NCBI GenBank assembly: GCA_038025085.1
Contig: CM076152.1
Coordinates: 40,332,501-40,396,500, forward strand
DNA from: Tetragonia tetragonoides
Lineage: Eukaryota; Streptophyta; Magnoliopsida; Caryophyllales; Aizoaceae
DNA length: 64,000 nt
Direction of reading: 5' to 3'
The translations under genes were made by a program, and so were the position numbers. Below are positions 1 through 12,459 of the stretch, one piece after another; the stretch's first letter is position 1, and every line of letters begins with the position of its first letter. The notes under the pieces are model-generated. The model had not been told where the DNA came from. It ran no database searches and worked only from the letters and a program-made list of their open reading frames with translations.

Positions 1-474
1 AGAGGAGAATACGCACATCTGAATTTCCCACATCAGAAGCAGTTGCTTAGGGCCAGTTCATTGAATGGAGCTACTGCAGCTCTTCTTGAAGCAAAGTTAC
101 AAGCAATATCATCGCAACAAGGATTATTGAAATCACTGAAGAAATCAAGTGATGTTGACGATCCTACTGCTGGATCATCATTGCTGACGCTGAGCAACAA
201 TAACAGTAACTCGTCTATCCATGATAATACAAGTAGCAGCACAGCAGGATTGTCAATTGGTACAAATTCTGGCAGCAGCAGCAGGAAAGATTGGCGTTTT
301 CAGTTGGATGGTAGAGCGAATATAGCGTCTGATACGGTGGTTGTGAGTAATAGCAAGAAGACCCAAGGTGAAGTTTCAGGAAATCACAATATTGATGCTG
401 TTCAGTTAAGTAGAATGCCTTCCTTAGACATGGATATGATCTGGGATGCTCTTCTGGTTTCTGATATATCCTAG
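1..474 (+). CDS. AP2/ERF transcription factor, 3' end (5' part outside window)
   Basis: The frame is open from base 1 to the TAG at 472-474, giving 157 residues. It opens with RGEYAHLNFP, which is the C-terminal edge of an AP2/ERF DNA-binding domain (in this family the domain ends with a basic residue, Gly-Asp/Glu-Tyr/Phe-Ala-x-Leu-Asn-Phe-Pro). After it come a short helix-like stretch rich in Ala/Leu/Lys, a Ser/Asn-rich low-complexity linker, and an acidic-hydrophobic tail (SLDMDMIWDALL), which looks like an activation motif. ERF proteins bind GCC-box or DRE-type promoter elements in the nucleus; the sequence resembles group I (RAP2.4-like) most, but the subgroup is not certain because the DNA-contacting residues lie upstream of the window. 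No intron is visible in this part, as is usual for ERF genes. Confidence 0.75.
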   Translation, partial: RGEYAHLNFPHQKQLLRASSLNGATAALLEAKLQAISSQQGLLKSLKKSSDVDDPTAGSSLLTLSNNNSNSSIHDNTSSSTAGLSIGTNSGSSSRKDWRFQLDGRANIASDTVVVSNSKKTQGEVSGNHNIDAVQLSRMPSLDMDMIWDALLVSDIS

Positions 475-1655
475 TAGACAGCATGCCTTAATTCCTTTTT
501 ATTTTGTTTTTGTTTTTTGTTTGTTTTTTTCTTGATTTATTGGTTACATACATTGTTCATCTTATATGGGGAAAGGGGGTTGCTGTTTCCAAAAAGGTTT
601 AAATTAAGTCTTATGTGAGTAGCATACATGGGATGCTAAAGCTCCACTCATTGAATATCATGTTCTATGTTTCTTATTCTTGTAATCATTTACTAACTTT
701 TCGAGATTCATTTACTTCAAATGTTCCGGGTCCATTTTCTCATTGATCTATTTTTTATTGGTAAAATAGCATTTTCTGGTTGTTTTAGTTTGTTTACACT
801 TTATATGGTGGTGTTGGGATTTAATTGTGAAGATAATATGAGCCTTGCTTCATATTTTGGATGGCAAGAAATTGGTTATGTAAATGCAAAGGCTTCGGAT
901 GCATTTTACCCCCTCCGTGGCGCCTCGATATGGGTTGGATCTTAATTGAAATTAACAAATATACCGTTTATCACATCACTTGTAATCCAATCAATTAAGC
1001 ATTTCCATATATATACGTTTTATTTCAAAGCAAAGACACCGCCCTATATCCATCCGAATCTCTTATTCAAGGTTAATTTTTTGAATATCTGCATTTTGAA
1101 GCAGAGCACTCTGTTTGTGGTCTTTTTTTTTTTTTTGTTTTTTGTTAATAGGTTTTTGAACTACCAGTTTTAACGTTGGGATAGTTGGTGCTGGCGGCTG
1201 TCCGGCTGATGCCAAATATAGTAAATTAAGTGTCAACTTTGATAGAGTTGTGGGACTCTTCATGGGCCATACCCTTTAAGTCAAATGTGATCCTCAGCCC
1301 ATCTATTGTGGTGGGTCTGTTTTTTCAGGTTTTCAGATCGCAAAAACTTATATAAGGCGGTAAACATGATTGATATATCATCCAAAAAAAAAATGATACT
1401 TTTGTTTTTAGACATTTATAATACCAAAAAAATGTAATATCTAGACAAATTAATAACACTGGTAAAAAGTGATACGTCTAAACGTAAATGTAGTAACAAA
1501 CACAATTTTTTTTTTTGAGAGGCAAACAAACACAATTAGGGTAGCCCCAGAAAACTACATAATTTTAGTCCATGTAGTAACTTTACAAAATAATGCGGTT
1601 GCTGAGTTGATAAAGTTCAATGATCTTGCTAGAGTTTTTGTTCTTACTCATCAAT

Positions 1656-1710
1656 AGGGTGTTGTTGCATTTCACTTTGAGTATGTAGGTGTGAAATGCA
1701 ACTACACCCT
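1656..1710. repeat. compact near-perfect hairpin
   Basis: Bases 1656-1675 and 1691-1710 are reverse complements with a single mismatch (arms of 20 bases, loop of 15). The stem starts AGGGTGT and ends ACACCCT. It could be the remnant of a small MITE or a transcribed hairpin; no target duplication is evident. Confidence 0.75.
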
Positions 1711-2227
1711 GTCAATTGCAAACACACCCCCCCCCCCCCCCAAAAAAAAAAAATAAAAAATACATACCCATTCTTGTATGTTCTCATGCTTTCTAAAACC
1801 ATTAAAAAAAAAGAAGAAAATACATAATAATTGAGTGGTCAACCAGTTTTGTTGACAAATTCGTATAAGTCAGAGGCAGAGGAATGAGGATATGTTCCAT
1901 TAAAATACTCGTAAATGATATAAAGTCAAAGGGTATGTTAAGTTGATCGATATGAAAGCACAGTTGTACGTATTGCTAATGTGGAGCCTTTCCTCCTTGG
2001 TACCACCCGTTGACATTAGAATAATAATGGATGTATATATATATTTTTTACTCCAATATATAGTGAGTGATTTTAAGGGTTGGCGTGAGAAATTGAGTAA
2101 GGAGTATGGCAGTATAGAATTAGAATATACTCCCACTCACACATCTAATCTAAGTAGAATAAAAATAGTGATGATAAGCATTGATAATATATACTCGTTG
2201 TAAATTTGAAGAGCTTATACTCATTCA

Positions 2228-2304
2228 TAATATTTACGGTCAAAGTAGTGCGTTGAAAACCGTGAAAAAATTAGTGTAAACATTTTCATGGGACGGAGGA
2301 AGTA
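2228..2304. mobile_element. Stowaway-like MITE, one end only
   Basis: The stretch from 'atttacggtcaaagt' to 'atgggacggagg' matches the right half of the more complete Stowaway-like element at 33689-33929, including the terminal GGGACGGA motif next to a TA. The opposite end is not recognisable, so this looks like a truncated or diverged copy. Confidence 0.6.
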
Positions 2305-2743
2305 TACTCCACCTGAAATCTGCTAAGTATTTTGAAAAAAATCGTAGAAACAGAGTTTCTTGGTGACCATCAAATAATATTGATGGGTATATGACATTAG
2401 GCATCATCAGTCACTGCAGAGATACAGAATTGTAAGGAATGCAGCAATCTGATTTCAATCAACATCTACAAAGGCAGCAATCTGATTTCAATGTGAAAGC
2501 TAAGGAAAATTAAAACATAACTCAGTTTCGGTTACAAGTTGCAACTTTGCAACCATTGCAATTCAAGTCCATCCTTGATTGTAAACCTAATGCTAATAAT
2601 AGTCAACAAGTTTTAAGTTTTCCATGTAAAATTAGTCCTGATACATACATTATGGTTATGTTATAGCAACCCAGCAGTATTTAATCATTGATCTCACCAG
2701 TTAATTGAAAAGGATTGGATATTTGGATATGAATTATGATGAG

Positions 2744-3414
2744 TCAGAGCATAGTATATTTGATGGTCCATTCCCTGGCTATCTCATTATACAGCTTCCT
2801 GTCGTTCCAAAAGAGATCACAAACCGGATTACACCCATCTTGTTCATGATTTGGGTCCGGAAGAAAGGAACATATGGACAGCACCACTTTCTCTATGATC
2901 AGGGCTGCATTCCATCTTCTACTCAGTATGTCTATTTCGATCGTTCCATCACTTGCTACATTTGGGTGAAACACCTGCCCGCCCGTAGATAGATACAATT
3001 TCATACATTACCATGCATACATGTACTAATTGTTCAAACGGAAAAAAGTAATTAAGACTGCAATAATGTAGGTACAAGCAAGCAAACCTTGGTTAGGAAC
3101 TTGATTCGTGGAGGTTTGAAAGGGTATTCAGGAGGGATATGGATAGTGAGGAAGAAAATGCCGCCTTCAAAAGGAGTACCGGAAGGCCCAATAATGATAG
3201 CTTGGAGGTGGAAGGGATCATGCTGATGCACTAGTCCGAAGCTGCAGTGGCTCACGTACTCATCTCCCGTTGTTGTGAGCTCACTGAAGAGTCTTCTCCT
3301 AGCAAAAACCTCACCACGGCTAGCACTACTGCCCTTGGCTTTGCTCTCATTCGAGGCTTTAGCTTGTTGTGGCTGTGGATGATCAATAATTAGCTTGTGA
3401 TAACCTCGTGTTGA
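2744..3414 (-). CDS. ubiquitin-conjugating-enzyme (E2)-like protein lacking catalytic Cys
   Basis: Two exons are readable: about 3414-3088 and 2974-2744, joined in phase 0 across a 113-base GT-AG intron. The product carries a nearly complete UBC fold: an N-terminal helix (ARRRLFSEL), the strand region YPFKPPRIKF, the E2-typical HPN motif, and the C-terminal helices ending IAREWTIKYTML, closest to the UBC8/10 (E2 class I) group. Where active E2s read S/T-I-C-L-D-I-L, this one reads T-I-E-I-D-I-L, so the thioester-forming Cys is Glu. It therefore should not carry ubiquitin and may be a regulatory pseudo-enzyme or a decaying copy. No in-frame ATG lies between the upstream stop (3415-3417) and the UBC fold, so the start is probably in an unrecognised upstream exon, or lost; 3414 is only the limit of the open frame. 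Confidence 0.6.
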
Positions 3415-3417
3415 TCA

Positions 3418-4324
3418 GGACTTAAGGGATGAAAGCAAGGAGGAGAAAAGATGACTCAGGATTGCCATCCCCTAACAAGTTATTATACTCCAGTTGAATG
3501 GAAAAATGATTGTTTAGAGAGGTAGCTAGCTCATAACAATATGATCAATGCTGGTTAGTGGTTACTGTAATTATCTTCCGTTTAGGTTCTGCTTTGGAAC
3601 AGAATCATAGTATAAAAATGGCAAGTTTTAGTAGAGGAAGCAAGGGGAATAAGGACCACACTAGCTAGTTTAAGAAGTTGCCATCTCTATAATTTTTGTT
3701 TTGCAGTTATTTGGACGCACCAACCTAATTCAGAGTGGGAAAAGTCTAGTTTTGCCAGCAAAACAATAAAAGCCCTCTCAATCCTTGTTTAATGCTCTGC
3801 TTATCATTTTTACTAGTACTGGCAACCTCCCTTTTACTATTCTTGTACCTAAAAAAGGCCTATATAGCCTTTGTGATGAACAATGCTACTGCATTAAGTT
3901 TTTCATATTTTTAGAGCCAAAGGTCAGTAGGCTCAATCTTTTATCTTTAAGCTGTGCATGAACCTTGAAGCAGTTAAAATCCTGCAGAATTATTCAGAAA
4001 CAAGCAGAAAACCTTAGAAATAATCCTCCACGTTCTGTTACGCGTACCCAGAGGAACATAGCTTCTTCACATGGAACCGATGTGACATGCACCAAAGACT
4101 CAAAAGTGCAATAAGTTACTAGGACGCATACAGCTTTAACTTTACCACTACAAAATTGCCTTCTTCAGATGCCTAAATGGGAGATAGCTGTCTATAATAG
4201 ACATGGATGCCAATTTTCACCTACAGTACTAACTAAAAGGAATTTACAATGAAGAAGAAAAGAAAGCATCTAATTGTTAGAATGATCAAGAGTCAATGGA
4301 AAGCACAGTAGAAGTTAGCTCAAA
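3418..4324. other. intergenic, no gene seen
   Basis: This lies upstream of the E2-like gene and downstream of the HMGB15-like gene on the same strand. It should contain the 3' UTR of the latter and perhaps a missing first exon of the former, but neither can be defined. No repeat was recognised. Confidence 0.5.
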
Positions 4325-7300
4325 CTATGTCATAGTAGGAGGAACTGAATTGATATGTTGAGCATGAGGTGGTGAACTTTGCTTCCTCTCCCCGGGATTA
4401 TGAGTATGACTAGCAGCTCCTAATCTCTCTTCGCTTTCTTCACAAACTTTTTCATCTACCATAGCGACTTGGAAATCTCCTTCTGCTGCTGAAGCCTCCG
4501 AAGTCCCTACATTGCCCAATTCAACACCAACACCTGCTGGATATGTTTCATTGTCAGAGAAAGTCTCATCATCCTTCTCTATGATTTGATCATCGTCATC
4601 TTCATCTTCAGTCTCACTCTTACTAGCATTGCTCTCATCTTCAGGTGTTTGCGGGGAATCCCCTTCTGTCCCATCTTTCACATTCACTTCCACCATATCT
4701 ATATCCAAATCAGGAAACCGCTGCTGTATTGGCACTGCATCACTTATCACCTGATTCGTCCTTAATCTCTCTCGGTAGTCCTCCATCTCCATCCTGTATC
4801 TTTCTTTGTCCTTCATAGCTTTATCTTGATATACCTGACACTCAGAATTCTTAGACGGTAAGAAGTATTAACTATGATAGGTTAGCCCCAAGGAAAATAA
4901 ATCCTGAATCATGCACTTATTATCAATAACACTATGCAACTAATCCTTACAGCTTTATCATTGTCCTTCAGTTTGTTCCATAGTTCTCCAATCATCCTAC
5001 TGATCTCACGGTCCTTCCCCGGATGAAGTGGTTTTAATCTGGCATGTTGCTCGGCAAAGAAGAAATTGTAACCACTTCTGTTGGGCTTCGGGTGAGCAGG
5101 ATCTCTCTTTCTTATCTCAGACTTCCTTCTCCTTCTCCTCCTCCTGAGAGGCAGGCCTGATGTTGAGGGGTTGCTGTCAGTTTTGCCGGTTGAGACACCA
5201 GAACTTTGTGGCGCTTGGTTAATGGGTGCTGGTGGAGCCTGATAGAGCACGCCTTTCATCTTCTCATCGCCAATTTTCACAGTAACAAGATACCCGCTCT
5301 CAAACTTGCCATCTATCACTCCAGTGACAGGAGAACCTACAGATGACGCTGCAGCACCTGTGACATAATCAGAAGGCAAATCAGGGGCAGCAAAGCATAG
5401 AATATAACTAACTGGAAAATAACAACATCCAAAATCCAGTACAGTTGGGCAAAATCTGATCACTCTAGAATCTTCTTTTTAAAGGATACTGATGCCAGGG
5501 AATAATGACTTTTAGAGGACATAATGATAATGCAGTTCTATCTCACTGAAGAATGGGAACAGGATAGCAAACAGATGCCATTTTGTTTCCTTGAGAAGCA
5601 CATTATAGGAACAATTGATTAATTACTAAATAAAGACAAGACCTCCAGATACAAACTCTATAGTGTTTATCCTCGGCTGCTGGACAGTTGGTACTTGAAC
5701 AGGTGCTGATGACATTTTAGCCAACCCATGAACTGCAATAGGCGCAGCGTTCGCACTCTGCAAAGTACCTGTAAAACACTGTCAGCATTACAAAATTGTA
5801 AAGTAATAGGGCCAAAACAAAAATAAGATTCAAGATATATGCCAAGACATACCGGTAGGGGAAGGGGCCCAACCCTGTGCTTTGAAGTAGTAAATTCGCT
5901 CATAGTGTTGGAGCAATGAATAATAATATTTGCGCAACACAAAAGATGCATTTGTAGCTGTGGAGGGGAAGTTGAAAGTAGCAGTAACATCTTTCCATCT
6001 CTTTTCTCTGAGGATCTGCAGACTCCAATTAGATATGGAAATTAACAAAGTATCCACATCTAGGTATGACAAAAGATGAAACCACCAACCCCAAAGTTCA
6101 GCAAATGCGTTGTACAAATTCATGATATATAAAAGTAATGAGAACTTTCAATTGTGAGTTTGTGACCACCCTCAAAATGAAACATTATTTTGGACTTTTG
6201 GTACTCCATAGGACAGGTCTTCAACAAAAAAAGGATCGATATTTTTCACGCCACACAGTTGTGCCTCACTTAACAAACTCATCATGTTCGTAGATTAAGA
6301 CATCCTCACTAACTCAAACCCTCTAGCAAATGTCAGTCGTCATACTTCAATTTTGTTAGAAGGAAAACCTGCAGGTTTCTATTCAGAAGAAAAGAGGCTA
6401 CATGGGTTCCTGAAAATGTATTGCCTTAGTTATATATATACTGCATACATTTCAGATTATCTGCGAGAAACTTTCTTATACGAAATGACATGGGTAACCA
6501 ACTAGAAAACGAGGCTATTCATGCATCATTTAGGAACTGCCTAATTCTTAGCATTCCCACTGACTAAAGAAGGTGTTAGCAGGCAAGAACCGAAATTACC
6601 ACATGTATGCATGGGACAAAAAACAGCAGCATGGTTCTTTGTAGAAGCAATATGCAATAATTGATCATACAGAAAAATGGAGAAGAAAGATTGTTTGCGT
6701 TTGGTGAACAAATTGCAGCACACATTGAGTTATCAAAGTGACCTTGCAGCAAAATAATCAGAACAGAAAGAAACTAGCATAATAGATTTTCTGGGTAGGT
6801 CATCCAAAAAACTCACCTTCTCGATACCACCATGTGAAGTTACCTCAAGAAAGAGCTTGTGCAGATCAAGGTCCCTGCCTCCTATTATCGGAATCCTATA
6901 ATAACAATAATGACAATTCCGTTAATCAAAAAGGTAGAAAGCTCGAATTCAAGCATATGATAAATTTCCATGCCCTGGCCTCTGCATCCAAGACACAGGA
7001 ATTTGGCCATACAAAAGGTCTCATAAGCCCCAAAAGTCGCATGAGGTTCCCTATATATTGAAACTGAACACACATACTTAAAGCTCAGTATCAAGCAGAA
7101 TGAGGGTTGAAGCGTTTAATCCTCAGTATCAAGGACAAATTAACTTGTTCACATCACTGACATCTTTCCGCTAATGTAACTATTATCATGCGATGTACTG
7201 GCTGTTGGGAAAGAAAGAAACTTGAATATTTATGTGATACATATATGGATCACTCTTGACTCTCAACTGGAAGATTTTCGTTCCATTATCATATTTAGAA

Positions 7301-7948
7301 ATAATTATAGGCAAATAGAAAACTCAAATCACATGAAAAGATGAAATTATCAATTATAAACCAAACATCAACTTCAAGTACTGTAAAAAGATTTCAAATT
7401 TGAACAAATTTGCAGGAATGTTATCTTTCTTTGTCAGGAGGGTTGGACTACAATTATACAATTAAGGATCTACGTTGAGTGTCAAATGAACCCATATTTA
7501 AAAAAAAAATATCTTTTGATTTGTACCCCGAGTACTAAATTTCTCGATACGCCAGTGGGGTTGGTTATATCAGTACCCAGAGGCTTCCCACCCATCTTTT
7601 GGTAAGTAGTGAGACATTCTAAAAGAAAAGCTTTGAACATGATTGCTGAAAAAGTCTCATGAAAGCGAAAGAAAGAAACAAACCAACTTCTGTTACAACA
7701 CAGAAGAAGAGTCCTTAGTTTAAAGGAACAGAGAAAGCAGAGTGAAAGACAATAGTATATGGGGGGTTACATAATACATACATGAACTTGGTGCCCATGA
7801 CAGCATGAAGCTTCTCGAGGGTAGTCATAAAGAGTTGACGATTGGCAGCAACATCCTCATAGTTTGCAAGCGGGGCCGGGTATTGGTTGTAGCTTCCTGA
7901 GGCAGCTGATGCCACTGACCTAGGCAGTGGCCTTCCTTGTTCTACCAT
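4325..7948 (-). CDS. HMGB15: ARID and HMG-box DNA-binding protein (HMGB15 type)
   Basis: Six coding exons keep frame with GT-AG borders: 7948-7782, 6895-6817, 6015-5853, 5768-5643, 5411-4951 and 4834-4325 (501 residues). Residues 36-127 form an ARID domain, split over exons 1-3. An Arg-rich run (about residues 262-277) is a likely nuclear signal, and residues 280-355 form one HMG box, split by the last intron. The tail is long, acidic and Ser/Thr-rich. ARID-HMG proteins are plant-specific nuclear architectural factors that bind AT-rich DNA; Arabidopsis HMGB15 acts in pollen development. The long acidic tail fits HMGB15 better than the shorter HMGB9/10/11. ATG 7948 follows a likely acceptor 13 bases upstream, so a 5' UTR intron is probable, with a candidate donor near 8180. 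Confidence 0.9.
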
Positions 7949-10256
7949 TCTCTCACTCTCACTGCACCACAAACTCAAACATCTTAGACTAATAATTCTT
8001 TGTTATTAAAACATTATAATAGATCCAACTAAAGTTTCATTTACCAACTTCAAATTCAAGTGATCATAATAAATCCAACTTAAGTTAACCCCATTTGCAA
8101 ACATCACTAGGAGTAGTATTTTTATGACAGCAATAAAGGCGGAGGCAATGTGGTAATGCTCAAGGAGTAGAAACTCACTCCACAGTCACTCCCAGTGAAA
8201 GTGCAGCAGAACTACTGAGACTGAGAGCTGTCACTCTTCTCTTATTAATATTAACTCACTCATTCAATTCCATTTGCCTATACTCTATACTAGTGCCTAC
8301 TGCTATAACATACAGTAATAACAACCTCTCCCTTTCTCTGCTCTCAACCCCCAATTAAGAACCACACCAATTTAGAATTTACTAGTACAAATACAAATAT
8401 GAAAAGAGACACTCCATTTAATCAAAGGACTGCTTTAAATAATTTCAAAGCAGGCTACAGATACATATAGATTTACTCATCACTCTCTAGCTCCCTCTTA
8501 CCAGGTCTAGCTATTTCAGCTCTCTCATCTTGTCAATCCATTTGAGCACAAGGATATTTGATACTATATAGGATGGACCCATAAACATAGAACCTCAAAC
8601 TGACATTCCACTTCCCATCAATGTCAATCTCCTCTCTGCCCACAACCATCATTATTTATTGGATTATGGATTACCCCAAAGTAATTAATTATATGCTCCT
8701 TTTTCTTTTTATGTTAGCAGAAATCCTTTCAAACTCACTCAAGTCACCACATTTTTCTCTCTCTAACTCTAACTCTAACTCTCTCTCTTATATCTTCGGT
8801 CAGGAAAGATTTTCACAAGATACCCAAAGCAGCCTTTTTTTTGGAGACATCACAGCAGGTCTACATGTACTATTTGGTTGCTCTTAGCCTCCTCATTTCT
8901 CATTTTGTCTCCAGAATAATACCCTGCTTCATCTTCCATTTCCATCAAATAAAGAAAAATAAAATATAAAGGTCATGCACATACATGTTTTTAACAAGAC
9001 ACCAAAACTCACCTTTTATCACCTTCATCATGCAAATCCTACCATTACCACTATTCTTAATAATTGTTAGGAATAATAATCCAACTCTCAGGTGTTTTAT
9101 GTTTATTTATTTATATTCCCACTATTCTATTCTATTCTAATTAACATACATGTTGCATCGCACCATAGCATACTAAACTAGTACTCTGACATTATAAAAT
9201 TGTTTAAGGAACAGTAGTGCATACCCAGATGAAAGAGTATAAGAAAGAAAATAGGGAGTAAAGTAATAATAATGAGTTCTTAATTAAAGCCAAATTAAAC
9301 AAGGAAAACTTACCAAATGTTATATGAGAGAGAAAGCAGCAGGAGAAAGACATCAAATATTCAAGTCAGGTAGGTTAGGTTAATCAATGGAATTGGAAAT
9401 AGCTTGCTTTATTTAGACTTACCAAATTAAAAGCCCTTTTAAATACCTATTTCCTATACCTCTAGGCTCTATGGCTTGTTCGATATTTGAATCAACTCTA
9501 ATCCTTTCCTTTAAATATAAACCAAACGTTCGTATTAGACAGATACTATCTAAGCAAATGACTCAATTGCCCTCCTCATTTTGCTCCTCATCATCAGCTT
9601 TCCCATACTGAAGGCCAAGGGTACACCTGGGTTTTAACATTCAAAGTACCAGTTCATGATATATAGTATTTGAATTAATCAATATAGTTGATTAGTTAAG
9701 ATTAGAATAATTATGAATGTTCTCATTAGGCCTTTACCATACAAATTCGTATTTTTATTTATATTTTTCATTCATAGGATATAAAAGTAGAATAGAATGG
9801 CGTTAGATTGGAAAAATATGAGGCAAAGAAGTAGCTAAACGTGGCATATATATTGACTCTCCGTTACCAACGCCACATCTCCCCCCCCCCCCTATTTTCT
9901 TTAGTCTAAGGTTTAGGAGATAAGGACCCAATTTTGTGGGGATGACGTTTTCTTTTATATGCGCGCACCCTAACAACTTCTTTTATTTACTCTATGCTTT
10001 TTCATTTTCATACTTCTTATTCTTATAGGGGGTATAAGCTAAGTACATATTGAGATTTAATTTGGACCTTATATATATGCCAGTCGTAGATCGCCTATTT
10101 TTTGTGTGAAAATATATCATTCTTAGTGGAAATTAGTTTGTCATAAGTATATCTACGTGTTCCTTGTAATCACATGTATTCGCAGTTTCACACACTTTCT
10201 TATTAAGCACCTTAATGTAGTATGTATTACATTGGACATCAATACAATGAATGATG
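7949..10256. other. HMGB15-like 5' flank and intergenic DNA
   Basis: The first few hundred bases probably hold the 5' UTR, its intron and the promoter of the HMGB15-like gene. The rest is AT-rich with short tandem motifs (ctctaact repeats near 8757-8790, a C-run near 9882-9892). No coding region or complete transposon was recognised. Confidence 0.5.
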
Positions 10257-10369
10257 GATCACTAGGAGAGTGGGGGGTCTCTTCACCACAAGGTCCACAG
10301 TATTTTAAAGATCATTTTAGGATTTGGAATTGGATCTGATATCTAATGGGATGCGTTAAATCGATATCA

Positions 10370-11180
10370 CTTGGGAGGTTTTTTGGTGCCGCGAAGGTAA
10401 TCTGGCTCTCCAAACTCCGATTTCACCCATGCTTCCGATATTCCGGTCCTCAATAGTAATGTCCTATAAAACGCATGTCCAAGTCTATCAAGGAACTGAT
10501 AACCGACCACCGAGGTTGGGGTCTCCCGCAAGCCCAAAAATCGTGGATTATGACTTTTGATTTTTGGTTTTCCAGCGCCTATTTGTCATTTTTACCCAAA
10601 CCTCTCTTGGGGGTCTATCGTGATCCAAAAGGACCCCCGGTATCCCGAAAAGGTCATCAAGGTCCCCAACTCCGCTTTCACCCATGCTTTCAGTGTTTTG
10701 ACCTTTAAACTGGTGTCTGTTAAACGCCCATTTAAACCTATCAGGGACACGATAACCAAACCTGAGGGTCTCCCATGTCCCCTAGGAGTGTCCCATGCGA
10801 TGTGACACAAAAATATCCACCTTTGTTCCGTAGCTTCCCGGAAGCCCAAAGATCGTGGATTAACATTCGATTTTTGGCTTTCCAGGGCACGATTGTCATT
10901 TTTACACGACCAAACTTATTTGGGAGGTCTATCGTGACCCTAAAGGACCCCTGGCGAAAAGATCACCCGGATCCCAGAGCTCTAATTTCATCCCTATTTT
11001 CAATATTTCGGCCCTTAGATTGGTGTGTCCCGTGAAACGCCCATCCAAGCCCATCAGGGACCCAATAACCAACCGAGGGGGCCCCATGTCCCTTTGGGAT
11101 GTTACGTGCGATGTGGTGCGAAAATATCCACCTTTTCGTAGCCTCTCAGAAGCCCAAGCAATAAACGTGGATTATATAGC
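10370..11180. repeat. tandem array, about 310-bp unit, three degenerate copies
   Basis: Landmarks recur at regular spacing. 'cgtggat' occurs at about 10543, 10854 and 11166 (311 and 312 apart), 'ttgtcattttta' at 10583 and 10893, and 'tctatcgtga' at 10614 and 10928. Unit 1 (about 10408-10662) lacks roughly 55 bases present in units 2 (10663-10970) and 3 (10971 on, cut short). A partial unit precedes unit 1. GC content is higher than in the flanks, giving spurious long open frames. This looks like a short satellite or the tandem internal part of a transposon; I do not recognise the family. Confidence 0.8.
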
Positions 11181-11239
11181 CTTTAATTTTTTACAAAAAC
11201 TTGTGTTGGACTTAGTCCATGGTGGACCAATACTTGGAC

Positions 11240-11395
11240 TTGGAGTCATCCCTTACTTCACCTGGAGCCACCCCCCTCTAAAAGTGGAGCCACTCCTACT
11301 TCACCTAGAACCACCCCTCAAATTTATATTTGAAATCACCCCTACTTCACCTGGAACCACCCCTTACTTCACCTGGAGCCACCCCTATTTATGTG
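11240..11395. repeat. minisatellite with 'acttcacctggagccaccc' unit
   Basis: About five diverged copies of a unit of roughly 20-22 bases (core cttcacctggaNccacccc) are separated by short variable spacers, directly after the 310-bp array. Spacing is irregular and the spacers are too short for a CRISPR-like array. Confidence 0.7.
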
Positions 11396-12459
11396 ATACT
11401 AATTTCCGTGACTTGAAAAAGTAGTAACTATTTCATATGCAATTAGAGCTTCAAATACGTCGAGGGAATTCTTTACCTTCTCACTGTAGTCTGTAGGCCA
11501 GGGGAAATGCAAATTTGCAACGCGTTATCTTATACGAGTAATTTATTGGAGCAGTTTTATTTAACATGCCATTTTTCTTCCATTTGGTATCTAATTGACT
11601 ACTCGAAACAAGCTGAAGCGCAATGTGATGGTAAATGGGAGCCAAGAACAGCAGCTTTGGGAAGGTGGGATCAAGAGAGAGGGGGAGCTTCTATCACGAC
11701 GTTTCTGTTCGAGAGAAGTAATCAAGCAATGAGATCAGATGCTCGATTTAGATTTAAAAACCTTTTCGCCTTGCAAATGAGACTGATATCTCTTTGCAAA
11801 TCAAACCTGGCATCACATTCCGGGGTAAAAGCACATACAGCTATCTGGAAAGGAACTTGGATCTGCTGGATCACCACATTACGCATTGCAATCTTTTCCA
11901 GGTTCCATTTGCCAAGTATACACATATTTTCAAAGCAGGTATCAGCCTAAAAGAAACAATCATCCCACGATGATAGATAATCGAAAATAGCCAATCCCAA
12001 AGACTTTGGGCACCTTTTACTTGATGAACACAGAAAGTCATCTTATATATCTATGTGAGTTGTGACAAAATAGCAACAGAATGTCGAGGCCAGGGTATGC
12101 CTGCTACTGAAGATTTATTCACAAAACGTGATTTCTTTGAACATATATACATACTCATGAAGGAAAACTGTACATGGACATATTCACATAGTTTGCCCAG
12201 GGTCCCGGGAAAGGTTTTGCCAGGAGCCTTTGATGTGATATGGCCTTCGTTTGTATGATGCAAAAAGTTCACGAAAGCCTTCATTTGTCAACTGCCTCCA
12301 CCGACTCTTCACAACTTTTAGCATCACACATATCAGCAGATGTAATAATACCATCACACAGCCTCTTTGACATCTGAAACCTGGAATGCACATTTGCACA
12401 AGGCACTCAAAAGTACTAGAAAAGCAGCCAGCCCCAAGTGGTATACAAGTCTGTGTCGC
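11396..12459. other. 3' flank of the GTD-binding gene, no supported gene
   Basis: The distal part may be 3' UTR of the minus-strand gene that stops at 12460. One minus-strand stretch (about 11945-11720) sits behind a plausible splice acceptor and stays open for about 75 codons, but it matches no family I know and has no visible partner exon, so I do not call it coding. Confidence 0.4.

Larger units (their letters stand above)
475..2743. other. intergenic, AT-rich, ERF 3' flank
   Basis: No gene is supported here. The first few hundred bases should contain the ERF 3' UTR. The rest is AT-rich with homopolymer runs (C-run followed by A-run at 1724-1752), a compact hairpin at 1656-1710 and the end of a Stowaway-like MITE at about 2228-2304. 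An 18-base direct repeat (cagcaatctgatttcaat) occurs at about 2443 and 2474. Short open frames here have no family likeness. Confidence 0.6.

Noticed and set aside
3088..3255. Start of the E2-like protein at 3255
   Set aside because: The codon there is GTG, and clear UBC-fold sequence continues upstream of it.
11507..11950. 147-codon plus-strand frame, and a 75-codon minus-strand frame behind a plausible acceptor
   Set aside because: Neither has recognisable motifs, and no partner exon could be found; they may lie in a 3' UTR.
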